Assembly: GCF_008065115.1 (NCBI RefSeq)
Contig: NZ_CP042913.1
Location: 656,338-720,337 of the forward strand
Source of the DNA: Bythopirellula goksoeyrii
GTDB taxonomy: Bacteria > Planctomycetota > Planctomycetia > Pirellulales > Lacipirellulaceae
Direction of reading: 5' to 3'
DNA: 64,000 bases
Shown here: piece by piece, positions 52,222 through 60,486 of the stretch
Layout: each line of letters starts with the position of its first letter
Numbering within the stretch: the first letter of the stretch is position 1
Translations under genes and position numbers: made by a program
Notes under the pieces: model-generated
What the model was told of the DNA's origin: nothing
What the model saw: the letters and a program-made list of their open reading frames with translations, nothing else
Databases searched by the model: none

Positions 52222-53121
52222 ATGCCTCGAAGTTTGCTGGCCCTGGGCGCCAATCTGGGAAACCGTGAGGAGACATTGCGAAATGCTCTCCGAGAAATCT
52301 CTGCCTTGCCGCAAACACGCTTGCTTGCGCGCAGCACCTGGCACGAAACTCCCGCTGTAGGTGGTCCAGCCGGTCAACAAGAGTTTCTCAATGGGGCAGT
52401 ATTGGTTGATACGTGCTTGGAAGCAGAAATACTGGCCAGCCATTTGCAGCAGATTGAAACGCGACAGGGCCGAGAGCGCAAGATTCGTTGGGCCGCCCGC
52501 ACACTTGATATTGATCTTTTGCTTTACGGAAGTGAAATCGTCGACACACCAGGGCTTAGCATTCCCCACCCGCGAATGACGTTTCGCCGCTTTGTCCTGG
52601 TCCCTGCAAATGAGATTGCCGGCCAGATGGTCGTGCCACTAGCAGGTTGGACCATCGCGGGGTTGCTCAATCACCTGAGCACTGCTGCTCGCTACGTGGT
52701 GATAACGTCTGACGACCCAGGGCTTGCCGACTGGTTGGCCAGCCACCTATGCCAACAGCTAAATGCTCTGCGTTTGGAAGATATCTTCGCGAAGACGCAA
52801 GCGGAGGATGACTCCCAGCACCTGTCCCTGGTAGAATGGCAGCGGCACAGTGAATTACGCATACGACTCCCGTCACAGAACAGCATCGAAGCAGAAAATA
52901 TCGTCCCCGTGATCAGCAGCTTCCTACTCCAGCCGCAAATGCCACGATCACGATTTGACTTTGTGCAACCCGCCCTGACAATTGCGATAGCCCCCCCTGG
53001 GGGGGTGTCATGCAGCGAAGTTCCTAAGATTCACGGTCCGCTACTACGCTTGGATGCAGACGATCTTAAATGTGCGATTGCTGAGGCACGGGCTGCGATT
53101 AGCGCAGTTTGGCCAGACTAA
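52222..53121 (+). CDS. folK: FolK with unusual C-terminal domain
   Basis: 299 residues. N-terminal 160 residues are HPPK: LLALGANLGNREETLRNAL, STWHETPAVGG, FLNGAVLVDT, AARTLDIDLLLYG and IPHPRMTFRRFVLVP; pyrophosphorylates 6-hydroxymethyldihydropterin in folate synthesis. The remaining about 130 residues (starting YVVITSDDPGLADWLASHL) look like a worn P-loop kinase (dNK-like): the strand and helix are in place but the GxxGxGK loop is replaced by SDDPGLAD. In planctomycetes FolK is often fused to a nucleoside-kinase-like domain, from memory. It is 17 bp upstream of panC. Confidence 0.85.
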   Translation: MPRSLLALGANLGNREETLRNALREISALPQTRLLARSTWHETPAVGGPAGQQEFLNGAVLVDTCLEAEILASHLQQIETRQGRERKIRWAARTLDIDLLLYGSEIVDTPGLSIPHPRMTFRRFVLVPANEIAGQMVVPLAGWTIAGLLNHLSTAARYVVITSDDPGLADWLASHLCQQLNALRLEDIFAKTQAEDDSQHLSLVEWQRHSELRIRLPSQNSIEAENIVPVISSFLLQPQMPRSRFDFVQPALTIAIAPPGGVSCSEVPKIHGPLLRLDADDLKCAIAEARAAISAVWPD

Positions 53122-53138
53122 ACAAATTGGAGTCCGAA

Positions 53139-54008
53139 TTGTTGGGCACAGAATCTACCAATGTCCGCGTCCTATCCACCATCGCCGAGGTCCGCAGCGT
53201 CGTAAAGGCTGCCCAGGCTGCCGGTGAGACAGTTGGTCTGGTGCCGACGATGGGTGCGCTGCATGAAGGCCATTTGCAACTTGTCGACGCGTCACAGTCC
53301 GAGTGCGACCAGACGCTGGTAAGTATTTTTGTGAATCCCACGCAGTTTGGTCCTGGTGAAGATGGAGATCGCTATCCTCGGACCTTGCAGCGCGACTGTG
53401 AATTGCTCGCTGAGCGTGGCAGTCCGTTGGTCTTCGCACCGACTGTCGCAGAGGTCTATCAACCGGGCAACGATACCTTTGTCGAAGTCGGAGCCGTTGC
53501 TAAACCCTATGAAGGAGAAATCCGTCCGGGACATTTTCGCGGCGTGGCCACCGTCGTCTTGAAACTGTTCAACATCATCCCCGCGAATTGTGCCTACTTT
53601 GGCCGCAAGGATTATCAACAGGCGCTGGTTGTCCAGCAGATGGTCAGGGATTTCAATATTCCAATTGAGATCGTCATCTGTCCCACGATACGTGAACCAG
53701 ATGGTTTGGCCATGAGTTCCCGCAATGCGTATCTCTCTCCGTCAGAACGTAAGCAGGCAACCGCGATATACCGATCGTTGAAATTGGCAGAATCACTTTA
53801 TCGTAACGGAGAGGCCGACGTAGACACGCTAACCAAGCAGATGCGAGGCTGTCTTGCCGATTCCAATATCACCAACGTAGACTACATTGCCTTCGTTGCT
53901 GCCGGTACAGTCCACCCGGTCGAAAGAATCACGGGGCCAACAGTGGTGGCCCTTGCGGCGCGAGTCGGTGCAACAAGATTAATCGACAATCACACGATAA
54001 ACCCATAA
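53139..54008 (+). CDS. panC: Pantoate-beta-alanine ligase
   Basis: 289 residues from TTG at 53139; there is no ATG in the first stretch, and GGAG at 53129-53132 sits 6 bases before this TTG (a TTG at 53142 is equally possible). Joins pantoate and beta-alanine with ATP in pantothenate/CoA synthesis. Motifs: GLVPTMGALHEGHLQLVD, SIFVNPTQFGPGED, CAYFGRKDYQQALVV and GLAMSSRNAYLSPSERK are complete. Follows folK as a two-gene unit of cofactor synthesis. Confidence 0.95.
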   Translation: MLGTESTNVRVLSTIAEVRSVVKAAQAAGETVGLVPTMGALHEGHLQLVDASQSECDQTLVSIFVNPTQFGPGEDGDRYPRTLQRDCELLAERGSPLVFAPTVAEVYQPGNDTFVEVGAVAKPYEGEIRPGHFRGVATVVLKLFNIIPANCAYFGRKDYQQALVVQQMVRDFNIPIEIVICPTIREPDGLAMSSRNAYLSPSERKQATAIYRSLKLAESLYRNGEADVDTLTKQMRGCLADSNITNVDYIAFVAAGTVHPVERITGPTVVALAARVGATRLIDNHTINP

Positions 54009-54019
54009 AGTTGTTTTCG

Positions 54020-54046
54020 CCTGCCGAGCCTTCTATTCATGGCAGG
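54020..54046 (+). terminator. Hairpin after panC
   Basis: CCTGCC (54020-54025) and GGCAGG (54041-54046), short stem without a clear U-run, 11 bp after the panC stop. Confidence 0.35.
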
Positions 54047-54148
54047 TGATAGCAACTTGTCAGCACTTCGTTGAACCATTAAGGTGATCGATAGGTGCTG
54101 CGTCTCTATTCATTATGCTTTCCCTTTTTAACAATCTGGAGACTTGAT

Positions 54149-54352
54149 ATGAGTATTGCGAAGGTAGTTACCGTCGTTTCCCAATCGGAAAAGAGTTTTG
54201 ACGATGCCGTCCAGGAAGGGTTGACCAGTGCGTCCAAGACCGTTCGCGGCATTAGTGGTATTAAAGTAGTCGATTGGACAGCAAAGGTTTCCAATGATAA
54301 GATCACCTCCTACAAGGTGACAATGGATATTGCCTTTGGCGTCGAAGAGTAG
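54149..54352 (+). CDS. Dodecin
   Basis: 67 residues from ATG at 54149, GGAG 7 bases upstream. Dodecin flavin-storage protein: SIAKVVTVVSQSEKSFDDAV, VRGISGIKVVDWTAKVSNDK and YKVTMDIAFGVEE; the Trp in VVDW is the flavin-stacking residue. Assembles as a hollow dodecamer binding FMN/FAD or CoA. Monocistronic. Confidence 0.93.
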   Translation: MSIAKVVTVVSQSEKSFDDAVQEGLTSASKTVRGISGIKVVDWTAKVSNDKITSYKVTMDIAFGVEE

Positions 54353-54384
54353 AAGCAGGCGCGAACGCAAGTCCCTGGATGCGA

Positions 54385-54414
54385 GCATGCCGGTAGGCTT
54401 AGGCAACCGGATGC
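54385..54414. terminator. Hairpin between dodecin and ATP-grasp genes
   Basis: GCAT-G-CCGGT at 54385-54394 pairs with ACCGGATGC at 54406-54414, one bulged base; between convergent genes. Confidence 0.45.
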
Positions 54415-54449
54415 GCCAAATATACCGAGAGCTTACGCAACCCTCTCGC

Positions 54450-55433
54450 CTAGATTCGCCAGAAGTCGCTGCTCTTGGTGGCGATTGATTCGATCACATC
54501 CCAGCGATTTTCACCCGTACGATCTGCCATGGGAATCGAATCGATATATTTAAGACGTGGCACGATACCTTCGCGATGGGCCAATTGGATTGCCAATCCC
54601 GGTCGTGCGTTGGCTTCCAATACCACGGGGCCCGTGTCAGCGTCGATTACAAAGTCGATCCCAACATAGCCCATCTCCAACGCGTCGCTCAGCTTCATCG
54701 CGCCTTCCAACACGTCCTTCCAATTGGGAAGTTCGATCCCCGCGATCGGAAAATTTGTGTCAGGGTGCATGCTGATGGCCCGATCGCGGCAGACGCCGCC
54801 ATACGTACGGCCCGTATTGAGTTCGATTGCCGCGGCGATGGCCCCCTGATGCAAGTTTGCCCGTCCTCCGGACATTTTTGTCGGCAGGCGGATCATGGCC
54901 ATCACAGGCACACCACGATAGAGAATCACACGAATGTCGGGAGTTCCCTCAACGGCAATGCTCTTGAGCAAGGGATGACTGACGATTCGCCGTTCCACGA
55001 TTACGGAATCTGCCTGACCTCCTAGAGAGTAAAGCCCTGAGATAATTGTCGAGAGGTGATGCCGGAGGTCAGTCCATTCAATCAGACGTCCCGAAGAGGT
55101 AAAGAAATTGTTGCCCAGCCGACCCGCGACGACCACAATACCGCGGCCGGCTGCTCCGCTCGACGGTTTTACAACGAACTCGGTACGATCCTCCACCAGA
55201 TCCAGGAACCGGTGGCACTCGCTGTGTTCTTTGATAATGAAATACGTTTCAGGAACCTGGATACCGTTGGCTTGGCAAATCTCTTTGGTAAGCAGTTTGT
55301 TGTCGACCCGCGGATAAAACGCTCGCGGATTGCTTTCCAGGATGATATCGAGATTGCGCTGGTTGATTCCGAGGATTCCCCGGCGCTTTAGCTCATCAGG
55401 CCAGGCCCAGAATCGATTCGAGTTGTTATCCAT
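54450..55433 (-). CDS. ATP-grasp alpha-L-glutamate ligase-like protein
   Basis: 327 residues from ATG at 55433 (MDNNSNRFWAWPDELKRRGI). ATP-grasp fold: GILGINQRNLDIILESNPR and YPRVDNKLLTKEICQ (family start), FVVKPSSGAAGRGIVV (P-loop-like ATP loop), VIVERRI, IRVILYRGVPVMAMIRLP, LHQGAIAAAIELNTGRT, and GIDFVIDADTGPVVLEANAR (metal-binding Asp/Glu/Asn). Related to RimK ligases that attach glutamate to protein C-termini; here the substrate is unknown. Next upstream on the same strand is the inactive transglutaminase-7TM gene, 194 bp away. Confidence 0.9.
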   Translation of the reverse strand: MDNNSNRFWAWPDELKRRGILGINQRNLDIILESNPRAFYPRVDNKLLTKEICQANGIQVPETYFIIKEHSECHRFLDLVEDRTEFVVKPSSGAAGRGIVVVAGRLGNNFFTSSGRLIEWTDLRHHLSTIISGLYSLGGQADSVIVERRIVSHPLLKSIAVEGTPDIRVILYRGVPVMAMIRLPTKMSGGRANLHQGAIAAAIELNTGRTYGGVCRDRAISMHPDTNFPIAGIELPNWKDVLEGAMKLSDALEMGYVGIDFVIDADTGPVVLEANARPGLAIQLAHREGIVPRLKYIDSIPMADRTGENRWDVIESIATKSSDFWRI

Positions 55434-55627
55434 AGCGGTCGATCTTGTTAACGGTCTGAAGCTGCAAGAGCAAAATGAATTATGCTTTGAGTGGGTGAGT
55501 GTGTCCGAAAACTCACGTTTCTGTCGTTTCAAGTTCAATTATCAAGTTTGACGTGGCGAAGAATTTGAGCTAGATCCCTCGGAGGACCTCGGGATGACAA
55601 ATCACCAACTCACCTACTCACCACCAC

Positions 55628-57193
55628 CTATTTCACCATGTCACGGAAGCGCCAAAGTTCTACCAGCCGATAACCACTGTATCGACCGATCCAGATGAAG
55701 GCGGCGATCGTGAAGAAATGCAACTCAGGATAGATCAGTAACAGGGCTCCAATTTGTTTCCAACCCAGAATCAAGTAGCAGCAGGCAGCCACGACGGCGG
55801 TACCAACCACCAATTGCATGGCGAACGCCATACCATCTTCTTCAGTGGTCACAAAATAGCGCTCGATCAGAGTTGTGAGAATAACCAACGGCAGCAACAC
55901 TGCTCGTACCCCGGAGATTGGATCAGCATAGTCGATCAGTGAAACTCCAAACACGATCAGCATGATAATCATCGTCAGTACAATACTGGAGCGAGGCACC
56001 ATCAACAGATGCAGACGATCCAACATTATACGGCCGAAGTAACCCGCTGTGAGTACGGCGATCAAGATCACCAAACTCGTTGCCAATTCAGCATAGATGA
56101 AACTCATTGCCAGCAGCGCGGGGGCGAAAGTGCCTAACGTCCGCATGCCAATGAGATTGCGGAATATGGCCGTGATGAGCGCTCCCAAGGGAAGCAACAA
56201 CATCAGCGACATAATTTCATGCATTTCAACCGGCAAACGTGTCAGGTCGAGTACTTGCGAAGGGCGGCGGACTTCTGCTTGCAGGACGTTGGCCGGAGGG
56301 GGCAATCGAAGAATCGTATATTTGGCCGATAAGTCTTTAATCCCTTCGCCACGAACAATCTCTTCGCCATCGTGTCGAATCGGCAGAAAATTGTAGGGCA
56401 TCTGACGGGCATGGCCGTAGGTCGGGTCAAACGGAACCCAGTGATGGCCGTAAAACACTTCGGCCCACACATGCGGCTTAGCCGAATCAGATTGGCGAAG
56501 CTCAAATCCAGTGACAAGACGTGCGGGAATTCTATAGGCGCGGCACAGTGTGACCAAGGTGCGAACACGACCCAAAGGTGTGGCTTGATGATTGGCTAGG
56601 GCGTATCCGACAGCATCGAAACCATCTGCGCTGCTCCCCGGCTTAAAACTCTGAGAACAAAAATCAAAAAGCTGCTGGACCAATTCACTATCGGTCAATT
56701 CGCCACGGGGAATCTGTTGCATGACCTCCCGCACATTGGCACCTGCGGTGTCGATCGTAGCATCGCTGCGCAAGAAACGGGATCTGGCAGTTGATGATAG
56801 GCCGGAGACTTGATGCTGTTCGTCCCAGGCATTTCGCGGTTTGAGTCGGATCTCGAATTCGGCACCCACTTGATAGTTTCCGGTAAGTTGAGTGGTTAGA
56901 ATCAACTCACGATTCTTGTTCAAGGGGGAGGTATAATCCTCGGCATCGAGATTGATGTGAGATTTTTCCTCCACTTCGATGATCGCTGCTGAGGAGTCTT
57001 GGTCCGGCAAGCCAACCCGCACCTCCGCCTCGGGGCTATCGACTTCGAACTTAATGTCGTAGGAGAGCCTCCACAAACTGTCTTGAAGCCCCTCCTGGAC
57101 CTCGTGCCTGGCCTGATAGCGTAGACTGAACGCCACGATCCCGAGGAGGATAAAGATGGCGGCCCAAATTTGACTCAAAACACGAGCACTCAC
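55628..57193 (-). CDS. Inactive transglutaminase fused to seven membrane helices
   Basis: 521 residues. N-terminal signal anchor (IWAAIFILLGIVAFSLRY), a periplasmic beta domain (about 30-165), then a transglutaminase-like domain (about 170-280): TLCRAYRIPARLVTGFELRQ keeps the helix after the nucleophile, KPHVWAEVFYGHHWVPFDPT keeps the His and Asp. Aligning the segment, the nucleophile Cys position is Pro (in ATPLGRVRTL), so it is catalytically dead, in line with the family name. The C-terminal part (about 325-510) has seven hydrophobic helices. Partner of ATP-grasp and zinc-protease families known to co-occur. Confidence 0.9.
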   Translation of the reverse strand: MSARVLSQIWAAIFILLGIVAFSLRYQARHEVQEGLQDSLWRLSYDIKFEVDSPEAEVRVGLPDQDSSAAIIEVEEKSHINLDAEDYTSPLNKNRELILTTQLTGNYQVGAEFEIRLKPRNAWDEQHQVSGLSSTARSRFLRSDATIDTAGANVREVMQQIPRGELTDSELVQQLFDFCSQSFKPGSSADGFDAVGYALANHQATPLGRVRTLVTLCRAYRIPARLVTGFELRQSDSAKPHVWAEVFYGHHWVPFDPTYGHARQMPYNFLPIRHDGEEIVRGEGIKDLSAKYTILRLPPPANVLQAEVRRPSQVLDLTRLPVEMHEIMSLMLLLPLGALITAIFRNLIGMRTLGTFAPALLAMSFIYAELATSLVILIAVLTAGYFGRIMLDRLHLLMVPRSSIVLTMIIMLIVFGVSLIDYADPISGVRAVLLPLVILTTLIERYFVTTEEDGMAFAMQLVVGTAVVAACCYLILGWKQIGALLLIYPELHFFTIAAFIWIGRYSGYRLVELWRFRDMVK

Positions 57194-57468
57194 GATGCTA
57201 AACCTTTAACCTGCCAGAGGTTGGATGTACTTTTTGAAAATGCTGGCGCAGCGACTGCGCGTGGCCAATCATAGTATTATAGTTCACTTGCTACGCGAGT
57301 TTGCCCCGTTTGTGCGGCTCAAAAGACATATTTTTGCGGTTCCTGAGGGTTGTTCCGGCGGTTCCCTTTCCGAGGGTTACCTGTAAGAATAAGGGGCTCG
57401 CAATGCTCTGAGCAGTGCGAAAGCAGTATCTCAACCTGAGCTAACTCACCCTGCGGAGACTATCGTCT

Positions 57469-58455
57469 GTGAGATCGAATTCAGCATCCATTTGCCTCAT
57501 GCAGTGCCTACCGCTTCAACGGTTCGGCCTGATGGTGCTTGCCTTGTTGCTTGCCAATGGAGTGGTGTTGCTTGATATGCGGCACGCCGTGTGTGCCACA
57601 GAGGAGGAGTCAACTTCTGAGGAGTCGCAATCTTCAACCGAAGAAACAGAGCCCTCAGCCGAAGCATCAGAGCCCTCAGCCAAAGAAGCAGAGCCAGCAG
57701 CAAAAGAGACCAAGAGCGACGAACCAGAGAGCGAACCCGAAGAGCCGCCCGAGAAGAAAGCTTCCAGCAAGAAGGCCAGTCAGAAATCAGAGGAGGCCGA
57801 GCCTGATTCGGACAAGGAGTCCGACAAGGAAGCCGAAACTTCGGATGAGAAGGCTTCAGACGAAGAGAAGAAGAAGCAAGAAGTTGAAAACGAGAAAGCA
57901 AAGGCCGAAGAAGCAGCAGGTGCAGAAGTCGAAGTAGTCGACGATTCGGAAGAAGAGGAGCCCGAGGAAACTATCGAAGAGGAACCTCCCGTTGTTGAAG
58001 AAACCGAAAAGGAAACCCCCAAAGTGGACAAGCGTGTGATTGGCGCCACCGCCACGATCATGGAAAAGAAGAGCGAACTGCTCTTTCGGGCAAGAGTTGA
58101 CTCAGGTGCCAAATCGTGTTCGTTGCATATCGAAGATATGAAGATCGAGAATGAGTCCGACAACATGGCCGACAACATCGGCAAAGTCGTGCGATTCAAC
58201 ATCAAGAATGGCAACAAAGAATCTCATTGGCTCGAAGCCAAGATCGCCGGCTATGTGATTATCAAAACCTCCAACGCTTCCGATGATCGCAAGCGACGCT
58301 ACAAAGTGCCACTCACGTTTCGTTACAAAGACTTTGAAAAGACCGTACTAGTCACCCTTAACAACCGCCAGCACATGGAGTTTCCGCTCCTCTTGGGCCG
58401 CAATTTTCTCAAAGGGGATTTTGTGGTTGACGTGGAAGTCGAGAACAATGATTGA
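57469..58455 (+). CDS. Secreted RimK/LysX-associated zinc protease homologue with acidic region
   Basis: 328 residues; GTG at 57469 has GGAG 10 bases upstream, an ATG at 57499 is the alternative. Signal helix around residues 18-36 (LMVLALLLANGVVLLDM) ending HAVCA. Residues about 43-185 are low complexity, dominated by Glu, Ser, Lys, Ala (e.g. TEETEPSAEASEPSAKEAEP). The C-terminal 140 residues are a retropepsin-like domain: FRARVDSGAKSCSLHIEDM (DSGA catalytic-type motif) and NRQHMEFPLLLGRNFLKGD. DUF785 proteins of this type are predicted ATP-dependent zinc proteases. Divergent from the TG-7TM gene (276 bp), so it belongs to the same functional set. Confidence 0.85.
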   Translation: MRSNSASICLMQCLPLQRFGLMVLALLLANGVVLLDMRHAVCATEEESTSEESQSSTEETEPSAEASEPSAKEAEPAAKETKSDEPESEPEEPPEKKASSKKASQKSEEAEPDSDKESDKEAETSDEKASDEEKKKQEVENEKAKAEEAAGAEVEVVDDSEEEEPEETIEEEPPVVEETEKETPKVDKRVIGATATIMEKKSELLFRARVDSGAKSCSLHIEDMKIENESDNMADNIGKVVRFNIKNGNKESHWLEAKIAGYVIIKTSNASDDRKRRYKVPLTFRYKDFEKTVLVTLNNRQHMEFPLLLGRNFLKGDFVVDVEVENND

Positions 58456-58569
58456 GCAATTATTGAAGGTTATTGCCAATTAGCTTCTGCGTCTCAATTC
58501 GACGTGTGGTAGATGCACTCCTATTCTCGCAGTGTTTCCTATGACCGCCGACGGCTGCAGTCGTGGCAA

Positions 58570-58605
58570 CCGTTGAGAATTGATAGTCCTTAGGCATCTC
58601 AACGG
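58570..58605. terminator. Hairpin between convergent genes
   Basis: CCGTTGAGA (58570-58578) and TCTCAACGG (58597-58605), 9-bp perfect stem with an 18-nt loop, between the protease and membrane-protein genes. Confidence 0.5.
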
Positions 58606-58638
58606 TAAGTATTTTGAACCAAAAACATTATGCTAAAG

Positions 58639-59067
58639 TCACTCGGCTTTGGAGCATTGATCGTATACGAAAACGCTGAGCCAACCGATCACTGCAGATG
58701 CAGCAATAAATATTATAAGCATCAACGTTGAATCTACATTCCCAATTATTGGTTCTTGATAGGAAGCGTCTTCTCTCAAGAATATCGTCAGGGCTCTTGC
58801 AGCAGTTGAGGTCCAGCGTAAAGCAGCTCCATAGACAAAAACGTTTTTCATTGACATCAGCAGCATTGCACCACAGAATCCTGCCCAATAGGCACGTCGC
58901 CTCCCGCTGTAACTTCCTGCTGCAGCTCCCGACATTACGATGATAGCTGTCCAGATGAATACTTGGATATCATCCGAACCGGTGTAGGCGGTCAACGTTG
59001 AACACCACAATGCTACCAATGTAGTTATGGCCAGGAGAGCCTTGATTCCAAACTGTGGTAATTTCAT
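58639..59067 (-). CDS. Small multi-pass membrane protein
   Basis: 142 residues. Hydrophobic segments at about 9-27 (KALLAITTLVALWCSTLTAY), 35-52 (VFIWTAIIVMSGAAAGSY), 60-80 and 112-132 (LMLIIFIAASAVIGWLSVFV). Start MKLPQFGIKALLAITTLVAL resembles a common planctomycete opening for short membrane proteins. Function unknown. Confidence 0.6.
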   Translation of the reverse strand: MKLPQFGIKALLAITTLVALWCSTLTAYTGSDDIQVFIWTAIIVMSGAAAGSYSGRRRAYWAGFCGAMLLMSMKNVFVYGAALRWTSTAARALTIFLREDASYQEPIIGNVDSTLMLIIFIAASAVIGWLSVFVYDQCSKAE

Positions 59068-59790
59068 TGAGCTGACACTTAGAAATGGGTCAGAACGAGT
59101 TCTTAGATACTAGTTTCGACCCCGCTTCAATCCAGAGGGTTATTAGGTGAGTGGACAGGCCAATAGTCGCTGTACAAATTCTGACGACCCACTCAAGATT
59201 TCTATCCCTGTTGGCCTGTTGAAGTTGTCTAAGTCTACCTTGACCCGAAACGGGTACTCGATTCATATGGTTCGGCCGTTTTTCAAGTCTACTATGTTGG
59301 ATTCAATGATATTCTGTGACTGAGGTGGGTCTAGATGTATATAACAAGCCTTACACGAGTCGTCATGAGTATAGCGGGAAAAAGTAGATTCGGAGATCAC
59401 ACTTCCGATGTCAGATTTCCCTGCGACAGCCTAGCAGCCTCTAGCTCTGATACAAATTCGGAAAAATAGTCAGCCAAACGCACGCTGTGCCTCCAAGTAA
59501 CTAAGTCTAGTTGCTAGCTATTCGCTTAGGAGGTTCTGAAGCAAGTATATCCTTGTCCAACATAGACGCAAACAGAGGGAATTGTGGTACGACGTCTGCG
59601 CAAACCGAAGATCCAAATTTGCTTCGAATCCGTCGTACGACTCATAGATTGAATTACTGCTATCCAACTCATTGTGAGATAATAGGGCCACGAATACTAC
59701 TTAGCGTCAAATCTTGTCCGATTGATCGGCTCATGCCTCTTCGGGTTGAGAAATCCAAGTTCTCTTCGACACTCAACACTCCACCCTCAA

Positions 59791-59866
59791 CCCTAATACT
59801 CTCCCCTGCCAGCCATCCGGTGCCAAGAGGCCGCTTGAAAAGTGTCGTCGCTTATGGGGCCCTTCC
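59791..59866 (-). pseudogene. Decayed copy of the BaiN-type gene 3' end
   Basis: Aligns (about three quarters identical, with small gaps) with 60485-60560, which encodes the C-terminal residues GPIGGYNFQAAFSTGWLAGE of the flavoprotein plus its stop. Frame is broken by an indel near the stop. Lies downstream of csp in the same orientation. Confidence 0.6.
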
Positions 59867-59890
59867 GAGTCACGGCATCTCTAGAAACAC

Positions 59891-59921
59891 AGAGAGCCGA
59901 CGATTTCTTCGTCGGCTCTCT
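59891..59921 (-). terminator. Strong hairpin terminator after csp
   Basis: AGAGAGCCGACGA-TTTCT-TCGTCGGCTCTCT, 13-bp perfect stem, 37 bp after the csp stop on the minus strand, followed by TGTGTTTC. Confidence 0.7.
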
Positions 59922-59957
59922 GGACTTCTGATTGGTTCCACTAAAGTTGTGGCAACT

Positions 59958-60155
59958 TTAGGCAACGGACACGTGTTCTGCACACGGACCTTTAGGACCT
60001 TTACCTTCGGTAAAGCTAACTTTTTGTCCTTCGCGGAGTTCGTCGAAACTCGTTCCTTCGACACTGTTCGAATGAAAGAACAAGTCCTTGCCGCTTCCGA
60101 CGTCAATAAAACCGAAACCTCTGTCCGTCAATCGTTTGATAGTACCTTCAGCCAT
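59958..60155 (-). CDS. Cold-shock protein
   Basis: 65 residues from ATG at 60155; the longer frame to 60203 runs through the leader hairpin. CspA-type OB fold: GTIKRLTDRGFGFIDVGSGK (RNP1), DLFFHSN (RNP2), and VSFTEGKGPKGPCAEHVSV. Binds single-stranded RNA/DNA as an RNA chaperone. Leader contains a perfect 10-bp hairpin (60187-60213) and the promoter an extended -10. Confidence 0.95.
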   Translation of the reverse strand: MAEGTIKRLTDRGFGFIDVGSGKDLFFHSNSVEGTSFDELREGQKVSFTEGKGPKGPCAEHVSVA

Positions 60156-60186
60156 GGATTTGAATCCCAAAAAAATGATGCTCTTC

Positions 60187-60213
60187 GTCTTGCCACATAA
60201 CAAGTGGCAAGAC
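60187..60213 (-). promoter_or_regulatory. Perfect hairpin in csp leader
   Basis: GTCTTGCCAC (60187-60196), ATAACAA loop, GTGGCAAGAC (60204-60213), about 32-58 nt upstream of the csp ATG. Position fits a 5'-UTR regulatory structure of the kind seen in cold-shock mRNAs. Confidence 0.5.
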
Positions 60214-60228
60214 CTTCAATTCCACGGC

Positions 60229-60237
60229 ATTATAACA
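60229..60237 (-). promoter_or_regulatory. Extended -10 promoter of csp
   Basis: On the minus strand TGTTATAAT: perfect TATAAT (60229-60234) with TGn in front. No clear -35. Predicted mRNA start near 60222. Confidence 0.5.
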
Positions 60238-60486
60238 TCTCAACCCCGTCGAGCGGTGTCTAAATGGGAAATGTCCGGCAAATAGACGAAGAGACCTTCC
60301 CCAAAGGGCTTTCTGCTCTATAAGTAGCATAAAAACTGCCCGCGATCGGCGAAGTGTCGTTTCTGCTGGCCGTCGAATCGTACGACGGAGCGAAATTATC
60401 GGCTGTTTCGACTGCCATGCATGTGCTATTTCGCATCGTTTCAGCGATGATCAACAGTTGTCCCGTCGAACATTTCACTATCGCCC

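Larger units (their letters stand above)
59068..59957. other. Long intergenic region before csp, 890 bp
   Basis: No gene I can support; the longest plus frame overlaps csp antisense and has no family. Contains the decayed copy of the flavoprotein 3' end (59791-59866) and the csp terminator. Confidence 0.5.
60156..60486. other. csp upstream region, 331 bp
   Basis: Between the flavoprotein stop and csp start; apart from the hairpin and promoter elements listed separately no gene is visible. Confidence 0.5.

Noticed and set aside
59511-60200. 229-codon plus-strand frame across csp
   Set aside because: Antisense of the cold-shock gene, terminator and decayed copy; no coding character.
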